From the NCBI GenBank assembly GCA_963922205.1, contig CAWUHX010000223.1, forward strand, positions 496,001 through 560,000: a DNA stretch of 64,000 nt, given 5' to 3'. The notes under the pieces were generated by a model that did no database searches, had not been told where the DNA came from, and saw only the letters and a program-made list of their open reading frames with translations. This DNA is from Romanomermis culicivorax. Its lineage: Eukaryota; Nematoda; Enoplea; Mermithida; Mermithidae. Position numbers and translations under genes: made by a program. Below, piece after piece: positions 26,661 through 36,506 of this stretch. Each line of letters starts with the position of its first letter. Positions within the stretch are counted from its first letter, which is position 1.

Positions 26661-27188
26661 ATGCATACAGTATTTATTCCCAAAACTATTGATTACTGGG
26701 TCAATACTTATCAACAAGGCATTCAAGATATTCAGTTCAATTAGGTGACCCCTTAGAAGGCTTCAGAGCAGCATATCCATTTTATTATAGACATCAGTGA
26801 GCAGGAGTTGGTAATTTTTGCAAGAGTTTTTCGCATCTAGCTATGCCCTTGTTAAAGTCTCCAGGAAAGCATGCACTTGCTGCAGGTTCCTAAATTGCAG
26901 GTGATGTGATAGAGGGTTGTTCTTTTAAAGAGAGTGTTGCTGAGCACGAATGAAACACAGCAGGCAACTTATTACATGAGAGGGGTGACCCCATTCAGAA
27001 AGGAAAAGGTCTAGGGAAGCATAAACATATAAATTTTACCATACATATAAAGAGCAATAAAAAGTTGAATAATGGTCGTCATCATCAGCATAAAAAAACA
27101 TAAACATAAACATCTCAAATGATGTTCCTCATTCTTAAAAAAGAGTCCACATAGAGTAGTCAGTTTCAAGGATATCTATTCAAAATGA
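26661..27188 (+). pseudogene. Core-like basic protein, broken (Polinton copy 1)
   Basis: Matches 50,741-51,277 from the ATGCATAC start to the TGA that overlaps the capsid ATG (ATGA at 27,185-27,188). Several indels and stops interrupt it, including TAG near 26,742 and TAA near 26,893. The His/Lys-rich tail is still visible as repeated CATAAACAT words. Confidence 0.85.
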
Positions 27189-28573
27189 GTGAATTTATTG
27201 ATGCTGCATCATCTCCTAGTAGTAAAACTGAACTAGATTTATTTACCATACCTCCAACACAAGTCCTATTTGTAGAAGTTTTTGGTCTGAAATTCAGCTC
27301 CAAAATGCTTGTACTAATGAAGGACCCCATGAATTTGTTATTTTACTTGATTCATATATGCTGGATTTATCAAAAAATTTTATATATTTTACTATTTAAA
27401 TTTCAAAAGCTAATGGTGATGCTTGCACTTTAACATCAGATGTCAACAACAATCTCAATGGTAATGTTGTAGCACCAATTAATTTGATCCACAAAACATT
27501 TTTTAAACAGATCAAAATTTATCTAAATGGAAAATTAATATCTGACAGGTAAGTTTTATAATTAAATGTATGTTCACATGTTTTTTAATTTTAGCATTTT
27601 AACATTTTAATGGGGATAGATACTCTCACAGATCTTATTTGGAAACAGAATGGAACTATAGTTGTGATGCTAAATGGACACAGGTTACAGCCCCTGGTTA
27701 TACTTTTGAAAATGACGATGTTCTTGATACAAAGAAAAACAAGGGTGCTCTAGAAAGGGCTGGAATGTTCAAAAACAGCTCAGTCCTTGAATTACTGGCC
27801 CCCATACATGCCGATCTATTTATGCAAGAATGCTTTCTATTGAATCAATGTACCTTGAAAATTGATGTATACAGACATAGAGATGATTTTTTTTGCAGAA
27901 ATTTTCATCTACTGACAATTAAGCTTACAAGGTCAAAAGCATGTCTTTATTTATTAAAAAAGTTGAAGTTGCAGAAAATATTAATCTAGCTATTGAATTT
28001 ATGTTACAAAGCACTGCTGCAAAATACCCTATTTTAGGCTGCCATGTTACAAGTCTATACATAACAGCTAGTATTCGCTCAGCTCCTGTAAACTCTCTTT
28101 TCACAGGTCTCTTACCTTGTCATCTCATTGTGGCCCTTGATGGTGCTGCTGCTGGGGGTGATTATCAGTTGAGTCCCTTCAATTTCAAACATTTTGGATT
28201 AAACGAGACAAAAATAACTAGCAGTACTACAACCATACCTACTACTCCTTATATGTTAAATTTTAATGAAAACAGATTTTTGCATACTTTTATATAATTA
28301 TTTGAAGGTGTAGGGATTGGTACAGATAACAAGGGTAATGTAATTACTCGAAATTCTTTTACAACATATGATGCATTTTTTGTTTTTGATCTGACTCCTT
28401 GCAGTATGGATGGTAAATTTTGGGAACTCATACGTGAAGGAACCATCAGTTTACAAATGAATTTTGGTGACCATATACCTGATGGAGGTATTGAAGCACT
28501 TATATACACAGAATTTGACTCTCTCCTAATGATTGATAAAAATGGTGAAACTTTTACTGTTTATAGTATTTAA
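27185..28573 (+). pseudogene. Major capsid protein, broken (Polinton copy 1)
   Basis: Homologous to the spliced capsid gene at 49,347-50,744. The first frame starts correctly, but a one-base loss near 27,263-27,270 shifts it. The intron donor GTAAGT is kept (27,549), whereas the acceptor has changed from CAG to TAA (around 27,610), so splicing would fail. Exon 2 is split into frames at 27,639-27,989 and 27,941-28,297, and a TAA follows at about 28,298. The final stop TAA (28,571-28,573) aligns with copy 2. Confidence 0.92.
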
Positions 28574-29824
28574 CTGAGCCATATATCTATATTATGTACA
28601 TTTTAATTTTTTATAATAAAAAAACATTTATAGTTTTGTTCTTGTTTATACTATCCTTCTCATTACCTATTATTATTTAGAACTAGTCTTTCAATCTATT
28701 TCTAATTATGAATGACTTTCCTTTCCTTCCTTCCTTCCTTTATACAGTACTCTCAGTAGTTATCTCACACCTTTTTATCCTTTTTTATCCTAAGACCTTC
28801 AGAAAAAGTCTATAGAAGACAACAAATCTCAATATGAGCAACTCTCTACTTTTCATGCAATGATTTCTGCACCTAGTCTCTACATTTTACTTGCTCTTTC
28901 ATTCATTCATGCACCTCTAATTTTTTTACTACAGTAACCCCCTTTTCATTTTCCATCAGTTGACACACTAGAACTTTAGAGTAACAACCACTATTATAAA
29001 TTGCCATGAGAAAAATTCTATTTTTTTTATTTTTTTTGTTAAACAAATTATACAAGAACAACAAAAATCAAAATATATACAAATAATACTTAAAAATAAA
29101 AAACATAGGTTTTTAAAAAGTTTTGCAAAAATTTTTTACTTACATAAATTAATACACAGTTATATACAACGATGACCACCAGGCCTGCCGTCTTTATTTG
29201 TAGCCACTAAAATTTTAAGACTAATTTTAATTTTAAAAAAATTTTTGTTCGAATATATGCCCTATATATATCATTTTTAAATGCTTACTAGTATGTGCAA
29301 AGTCTATTATTAACACTCTTTTTTATTTTTTGATTTTTCTTACTATATATTTTCCCTGCATTGTCAAATCTATATTTACCCACACAAACTATTCTTTTTT
29401 ATCTTCATAACCCTTCTTATTGTACAAAAATTTTGTAAAATAATTGAAACCTTCTAGGATATTCTCGAAACAATGCTTTAATGATTTACCTATATACCTA
29501 CATGCATACCTACATACAAAACAAAATTTATAATACAGTAATTAACACCAGTTCTTCGTTACCTTTTAGGAAAGTTAACTATATCTTTGTTATACCAATT
29601 ATTTACCGTGCAATTCTACTACTATTTCTTCTACTATACATTAACACCTGCCTTTTTGTAACTAAATAGTAAAAATCTGTACCCTAGTTTGTTTTTAGTA
29701 CAATTTACCCTGTTCATGTCTTACCTCGAAATATTACAGTAAAAGGTCATAACAATTTTTACTCCCATAAGATATATATTTGTATAGAACTAAACCATGT
29801 CTTTAAGTATAACATCAGAACTTA
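28574..29824. other. AT-rich spacer between convergent Polinton genes (copy 1)
   Basis: About 1.25 kb with no credible frame; the 62-aa frame at 29,481-29,669 has no recognisable feature. It contains poly-T/A runs and a TTCCTTCCTTCC tract near 28,720. It corresponds in position to 48,532-49,346 of copy 2. Confidence 0.6.
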
Positions 29825-30235
29825 CTAGAAACAGGACAGCGCTGAAGCTACAGGGTGGCCAATGTATTTCTGGTCGGTCCCAATCCATTGAGCCCACTCA
29901 CCAGGTGAGAGGATATTCCACAGGTGCGAGGCTTTTCCAACATCCGGCATAGGCGTTTCATGAAACTCCAAAAGGGTTTCCTCCTGGCCAGATACAGCTC
30001 CCCACGCTGTCTTTTCCACCAACTTTTGAAACTGATCAACACCTCTTCCCAAAATGTTGATGCCAACACATCGACATTGATCATTGTTAAAAATGGGGCT
30101 AAATTAGTAATAATATTTTTCAATATTCAAACTGTATCCGTATTAATTTGAGTTTAAAATATATTCATAATATCAACCTACCGTACACCTCGTGAACCAC
30201 CCCAGAGCGGTGATGAACGCCATGAATGTCTCCAT
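29825..30235 (-). pseudogene. Small convergent Polinton gene, frameshifted (copy 1)
   Basis: Two overlapping frames each match one half of the copy-2 protein at 48,247-48,531. One (30,123-29,848) carries FKSWWKRQRGELYLARRKPF. The other (30,052-29,825) carries SHLWNILSPGEWAQW. One frameshift near 29,930-29,955 therefore separates them. Upstream, an ATG at 30,235 opens an 18-codon stretch ending at a GTAGGT donor-like site, and a TATTTATA box (30,305-30,312) lies 70 bases before it. A possible intron acceptor TAATTTAG lies just before the second part. No function is known; the protein is Trp-rich. Confidence 0.65.
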
Positions 30236-30304
30236 TTTCATCAAAGTAGTAATTGTCATTGTCCAGCAAGAATCAAAAAATGATTCTTCTTCTCCTATTT
30301 TTCC

Positions 30305-30312
30305 TATTTATA
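30305..30312 (-). promoter_or_regulatory. TATA box of the small convergent gene (copy 1)
   Basis: TATAAATA on the - strand, 70 bases before the ATG at 30,235. The same box lies 65 bases before the matching ATG in copy 2 (48,033-48,040), with the same GA-rich bases downstream. Conservation in both copies supports a real promoter. Confidence 0.6.
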
Positions 30313-30981
30313 CCTCTTTTTCCTCACTAAAGCTTTTCCAGTTTTTTCTGCCTTTTTGGTTGAATCTTTTCGGTTTTTCTTCCCCTTTTCCTTTGAAGCT
30401 TCTAGGTTATCCCAGAAATCTATCAAAAATAAGCACCACCTTTATTGTTTTGGTAAAGCATCTCTTGCTACCAGCTTTTATAAAAGCTTCAACCTTTTCT
30501 AGCATTTATAATTGCTTTTATGAGCTAAATGGGTTTCAGCAGTCTAACCTCTTTATGTTTGTTTTGGAAAACAGCCAGTATACAAAATCAGACATTTACC
30601 AGTATAAATCAGTATGCATTATAAGATGTATCAGTTTCTATACAGAGACTATCGTGTATGTATGTCTAGCATCAAAGTTTTAGTAGACCTTTAACCTCTG
30701 GTACAGTTTTCCTTGTGTATATGCGCACCGTGTTTTCTTTTTTCTTTCCTTCATCCATTTTTGTAGTATCAATTACAGTTTCTACACCAAGGACAGTTTT
30801 TTTGCATCTAAAGTGTCTCCAATTTTCTAAATGTTTTATACTAGTCTCTTTCTGGTCATTTTTTATGAAAGACCTTTTTGGTCATTTTAGATGACCTCAT
30901 AAGTATAAACCTGTAGAAATGATGTTTCATCCTGTATACACTTTTAGAGGTTTTACTTGTAGAATTGAGAGTAGTATAGAG

Positions 30982-31202
30982 GGAGGGGGATCCAGCATAA
31001 AATTCGTCCCGGACACACCCAAAACATAGGCATTTGACTTAGAAAAAAAGCAGCATCGTCCCCATGTACAAAGTATAGGCAAGCACAGCTAGCCTACACT
31101 TTGAACCTATTAGTCATCAGCTAGCTGCCATAAAGTTCAAACTTTTAGGCAGCCAGCTAATAATCTTTAATGTTAGGGGCGAATGGGACCCCTCCCCCTC
31201 CC
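30982..31202. repeat. Fold-back (MITE-like) structure, about 220 bp
   Basis: GGGAGGGGGATCC at 30,982 is mirrored by CCCCTCCCCCTCCC ending at 31,202. Inside, CTAGCCTACACTTTGAAC is answered by GTTCAAACTTTTAGGCAGCC further right, so the segment can fold as one long imperfect hairpin. No target-site duplication was recognised. Confidence 0.5.
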
Positions 31203-32295
31203 AAGTTTTCCTCATGCTCAGCTATGTAGCTAGCTACTACACTATTTAGTAGTTTAAAGAAGAAAATCATGCTTGCTACTATGTCACCATTTTAAAAAAC
31301 AACAAGCCTTTAAAGAAGGAGTAAACATGTTCTCTACTACTACGTCTTTTTAGAAAGCATATTCTTTATGCATTTTTTATGTTTCAGTGAAGCCACATTT
31401 TTTTCAGTCATCACAAACATAGCTTCGAGCTCCATGCTTACTACTACATCATCATTTTTATGAGTACACAATTTTCTTTTATTATGGACTGGTTAAATAA
31501 AGAACCTTTCAATGTCATGTTTTGTGTTTTTATACTTCTACATACAATCGATGTCGTTTTTTTCAGTCAACAAAACAAGCACAAAGTGCCGAGCATAAAG
31601 TAGTATATTTCTTCAGCAATCAATAAGCTCATTTTCTCCCACCACATAACAATCATGTAGTACTCTACAACTAGTCTACTTTTTTTTCATGTTATCTGCT
31701 CATCACTGTGTGTATTACCTTTTTCCTACCAAAAAAATTGGTTAAATTTAACTTAGTTTACCATTATCTTATGTAGCAACCTTGCCAATAAGTTTTTTTT
31801 CTACACCAGCATTTTATTTTTTTTGTTAGTTGTGTATTATATATGAATGTATGTTATAGTTATTATGTACCTGTTAACACTGACCTTTTGGGTCAGCCCC
31901 AGTGTCAGCCACGTGGAGGCCCATACATATGTGACATCAAGTGCCTCCCTTTTACAGAAGACACCCGCCATACATAGTATGACTCGCAGTGCCCAACTCT
32001 AGGCCGTCATTGGCTTTCTCACCATGCACCTGGCGCCATTACACTGCTGGCTTCTACCTGACCCTAGGTCATCATTGGCTCCTCACCATGCACCTAGTAC
32101 CCTGTAGAAGCTTTACTTCTGCATAGCAGAAGCAAGACAAATACATGAACATATAAAAACAGACAAATACAAACACATAAAAATGATAAACAAATATGTA
32201 AAAAATAATGACTCCTACATTGTAGGAGCTGATATAGCAAAATATGAGAATAAAAAAAGATATGAGAATAATAAAAAAAGAAGAATAAAAAATAT
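31203..32295. other. Gene-free AT-rich stretch
   Basis: No coding frame can be supported. Loosely repeated words occur, such as CATGCTTGCTACTATGTCACC and CATGCTTACTACTACATCATC about 180 bases apart. From about 31,999 to 32,107 a segment containing TCATTGGCT..CTCACCATGCACCT is present twice, 65 bases apart. Its origin is unknown. Confidence 0.5.
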
Positions 32296-34674
32296 TCATA
32301 AGTCCAATGGCACAGTTGTTATTCCATCATCTAAGACCTTCCTTTTTACATAAAGGAATGGGAGACCCTGCTTCTGTTGCATGTACTTCCATATTTTGCT
32401 GTCTCCCTCCAACCTGAACCCTATATTTTCACCATTCCAGGGTTCCCTGGTCTTCAGAACAGAAAGATATTTTTCAAAGGTGAGATCATTTATTTTTTTC
32501 ATCAGACCTTTACAACTCGTCTTTTTCTCACCTTCTTGGACCCCTATGTATGTTTTGGCGGACAAACAACACATAGCTGTTCCACGCCATTCTTCTTTCA
32601 GTGATCCAGGGGTTCGTTTCTGTTCAGGGTTTCTCACAAACCAATTCGGGTAGACTTGAGTCAAAAATTCACTTTTTAGTTCTGGCTTTACAATATCCAA
32701 AAGGTGTTCAGCTGATATTGCGATGTAGATGCTGTCAGTGTCTGTTTCCATACACTGATAATCAGCAGGGTCAAAATACTCTTGGAGCAGATCATAGAAG
32801 AACTCCAACATTCTGACCTTTGCCCAATTATAGACTGAAAGGCCCACTACAATGGGCAAGTCTAAAACAATTTCTTTTTTCCACATGTGGACTTCATAAC
32901 ACTTTACAGTTATGCATTTTATTTTCTTGATGTAAGGGCTGAGGCCTAGCTCAGCAGCCTTTTCATAATCTACGTAGAATACGTCCATATGACTCTCCTT
33001 ATTGGTCAATGTTTTTCCATATCCTGTGTTGCCAAGTAATTTAAATGTATCAGCAATCATTGCTAGCTTGGGATTGGTATCTCCTTCCCGTCTGTGCTTG
33101 GTAACTTTGTCACGGAATGCTTCAAAAGGTGTTGCCTCGTCAAATTGAATAACCTCATGGACCTTATCAAGTATCAGACCATGTTTTACCAAAAATTGGA
33201 TCATGGGTGTAGAAACCATGATCTCTTTGCCAAAGTAACTACTGATAAGGTTTTTTCTTGGTTGTCTTAGCTGGTTAGTATTTTCAGCATACTGCTTCAT
33301 GAAGTCACCAGCATCATTTCGGCCCACTTCTGCATGCTTTATTATTGGAGGAAAATCGGCATATTTTTCTTTTAGATGGTCTGGTGTAGAAATATCGACT
33401 TTTGCAAAACCAAAAACAGAGCCATCTGTAATTGATTTTTCCATAAGATTTTTATTAACATATTTTTGGAATTGAAATTTTCTAAAAAAATTTGGACACA
33501 ATTTAGCTCTTTGATTAATGTAAGCTTGGCGCTGGTTGTCCCATTGGCACTCCCAGATGGTTACCAAGTTGTAGCCTAGTGATTTTATATATGCCTCCTT
33601 TTCCTCTCTTTTAGCATGCTCATCATTGCTATCCTTTTGTTTATTTGGCTTGCTGAAGTTGCAGTTGTGACAATGCCAGTAACAGCCATAAAATTCATAT
33701 ATGGTGTTTGTGTCCTGGCAGTAACCATCTACAGGTAAATGCCTCAGGCCTATGCACTTTTCTTTGCCATTTCCAAGGTGTTGAATGAAATGGCCGCATT
33801 CCCAAATCATCTTTTCTAACCATTCAACAGAAACTTTTTTAGAACTGTTTACTTTTGGAAATTTTTCACCCTGGCAGACCCACTGATCAAAAAATCCTGT
33901 AGGTGTAGGCACAGACTGTGCCTAGAGGTAGAGGGCATTAAAATCAAGCCCAATTATTGATTTGACTAGTTTTTTGGGATTATTCCGAATGAATGTCTTA
34001 TCCTTGATTGCCAGTCGGGTCATCACCATTGCCAGACCACCCCTCATACTGGATAAGGAATAATGAAGATCTTTTGAATTTTCAGAAAAGAGGGCAAAGT
34101 GTGTGTCTTTAATGCTTTCGAACAGGTATCTTTCAGAAACCACAGGCAGAGACATTGCTTGTCTGAAAATATCGATTCCAAATTGGTCCCAATAGAGCCT
34201 CATCATCATTGTAACAGCTTCTAGAAAAAGCACAACATCCTGAAGATTGTAAAAAATTAAAAAATCTTTCAAGTTTTCCATTCCATTCTCTCTCCAGTAC
34301 TTTTGGCATAGTTGATAGTCCTCATCAGAAATGGATTCTTTTCTCAAAGAACTGTAAAATGCTTGTGGGGGTGGCAGTGATTTTTCATAAAGCTTTTCAA
34401 AGGCATCCAAATACTCATAGGGGAATTTAGCTTTGCTAAGGGATGCCCCATAAGCCTTCATAAAGGTGTCTAAACTAAAACCAGGAGCTAAATACAGGGA
34501 GATATATAAGAATCTGAGACTTTTGGTAGAAAGGCATAAGAAGGACCCATTTCGCAAAATTGCTTTTGGCCATGGTCCTTCCCCATTTCCTTGCACTTGC
34601 TGGACAAGTTTTGGGAAAATACTTCTTTTTATCAAGTTAATATCATATTTTCCTGAGTTAAAACCCAAACAAGT
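32296..34674 (-). pseudogene. Protein-primed family B DNA polymerase, palm/thumb part, interrupted
   Basis: One continuous frame encodes a second exonuclease motif (GFNSGKYDINLI), an exonuclease III-like YNLQDVV, polymerase motif A (GLDFNALYL), a YEFYGCYWHC stretch, motif B (LLGNTGYGKTLTN, around 33,003-33,035) and motif C (METDTDSIY, around 32,731-32,745). It closes with a basic KRKVLDDGI tail before the stop. This layout identifies the protein-primed viral/Polinton type of polymerase. A single in-frame TAG at 33,920-33,922 cuts it just after motif A, so the 538-codon frame downstream is not an independent gene. It belongs to a different lineage from the polymerase starting at 60,679, because the flanking domains and sequence differ. 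Confidence 0.88.
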
Positions 34675-34847
34675 GAGCTGGGAACAGTACCTCTCAAGGC
34701 GTGTCTTGATTGCAATAATTGAGTTGAGGTGTCCCTTTTCCCGCCTGGAATCTTTTTTTGATCATACAGTTCTTCAATGTAGGCCTTACAACTTTCTATC
34801 ATACCTTCTAAATGTTAGAATACTGAGTTATACTGATTAGTCAAAAT

Positions 34848-35798
34848 TTAATTTTGTCTGAAGCTAATCAGTTCTAGATGACCCACCATTTTTTGGACCA
34901 AAACATCTGGATCATCTTCAACAAAACAAATTGGAGCAAATCCAGAAATATTAGCTGCTATAGCACATGATACCGGTTGATGCTGAGCAACAAAAGTTAA
35001 TTTATCAGATGTTTGCTTAGAAGTTTTTACAAGAAGGGCTTCAAAGTCAAAAACTGCATAAAAGGGACCCAAAAGATATGTTCTATCTACAAAAATTTCT
35101 ATTTCATCTAGCTGTTCAAAAACGGATTTTTTCACTGTATGTACACGACCAGGAAATTTATGGATAGTTTTACCCTCGTGGCAATGGTCTTTTGTATGCT
35201 CATTAAGTTTTTCACGTTTTCTAAAGAGACGACTGCGAAAAATACAAGAATACCGTTTTGCATATTGATCTATATTGACAATATAACTATAGTGGGCACG
35301 CCTACTGTCATCAAATGAAACATCCAAATTTATAAGTTTTTCATATTGTGGAATAACATTTTTCCAGCAAATAGCCATATTTCTAGCAAGATCATAGTGA
35401 TAAACCTGTATATCAATGAGGAATAATTTCTCAATCATTTCCAAATCTGTGTATGGAACCCCAGAAAGGGTATCTACAACTGATGGGATATTCTTCTTTT
35501 GGCAATACTTTACAAAGAGCTCAAAAACATACCTTTTATCTTCAAAACTGCCAAAAATTCCTTGGGCTAAGCGATGAAAAAGACAAAGATTATCTTTAAA
35601 TCTGTTTCTCTGGCCATCTTGGGTCATACCAATAATATTGTGGGTCTGGTAGATGAGCCGGTCAGGTAAATGGAAGTCTTTGCAACCAGCCACAGAGCTT
35701 TTTTGTGGCATGACATAGAATTCAACATTTGTGATGAGGGCAAGAGAAGATTTTGCATCAGGGCGTGTAAATTTTTCCTCAAAATCAATTTTTTTCAT
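34848..35798 (-). pseudogene. Protein-primed DNA polymerase, N-terminal exonuclease part, interrupted
   Basis: This 316-codon frame has an ATG start and a middle section rich in Cys/His (RYSCIFRSRLF, HTKDHCHEGKT), followed by exonuclease motif I FYAVFDFEALL (DFE at 35,040-35,048). The frame stops at 34,848. Coding resemblance resumes in other frames between 34,848 and 34,674, where at least one frameshift must lie. Upstream, an in-frame TAA at about 35,816-35,818 separates it from 36,071-35,819, which is open in the same frame. It is one part of a single long relic with the zinc-finger segment and the palm part. Confidence 0.82.
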
Positions 35799-35818
35799 AG
35801 TCCCAGTTAATTACTGCA

Positions 35819-36506
35819 CATCCTCCCCATTTTTGATCAAAACAGGATGGTTTAACAGTGTATAGTTATTCTGGCATGCATACCAATATTTGTACTCACC
35901 TCTTTCCCGATTTTTCAACAAGCATCCAATTGCAGCATCAATACGAAAACATTTCTTTTCTGACTGGTAAATGTTGTAAATCATCCTTGTAAGGTCTCCA
36001 TTGGTAGCCGCCCATCTATAATTGTGAGTATGCTCCAGTAGGTTGGAAGTGGACTGATTGGTTAAAATAAGTCACCAATAATTATTGATTTCTCTCTGCA
36101 TTTCTTCTGGGTATTCACTCAGCTCCATTGGTGTTTCTTCATCTTCCAGAATCATAAGTCCACTTGTAGTTGGTTTTTCATCCATCAATTCCATTGAATT
36201 TCTCTCTTCTGGTTTGACCATCAAGCAGCTACCACTATGGATAGGGGAAAATAATGCTTGTTGGTTGCAAATGCTGGTTCCACAATACAGGCAATTGAAT
36301 TCTTGATGTTGTTTCTGGTAATGATTCTTCAATCCTTTCATTTGTGTAAACATTGAGCCACATTGAGGGCATTTGAATCGTCTACCTTCGTGTGATGCAG
36401 CCATTTGTCCATTCAAATATCGTTTTTCCCCAAAGCTTCTTCCACATTTGTTGCACAAAAAATTTTTAACATCCATTTTAACAATCCGACCTTTCTTTAA
36501 CTTCAT
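35819..36506 (-). pseudogene. C2H2 zinc-finger N-terminus of the same polymerase relic
   Basis: Starting at ATG 36,506, residues near the N-terminus form a run of fingers. The first, CNKCGRSF, has only one clear histidine. The second, CPQCGSMF..HYQKQH, is a complete C-x2-C-x12-H-x4-H finger. The third, CLYCGTSI..HSGSC, is C2HC-like. An acidic Glu-rich segment follows. A TGA at 36,072-36,074 interrupts, yet the same frame then stays open to about 35,819 with a plausible protein containing YRWAATNGDLTRMIYNIYQ. I infer that the finger segment, this stretch and the polymerase were one gene. A finger array ahead of the polymerase distinguishes this element from the two flanking Polinton copies. 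Confidence 0.72.

Noticed and set aside
33922-34668. Separate 248-codon gene
   Set aside because: It continues in the same frame beyond a single TAG into the palm domain, so it is one piece of the polymerase relic.
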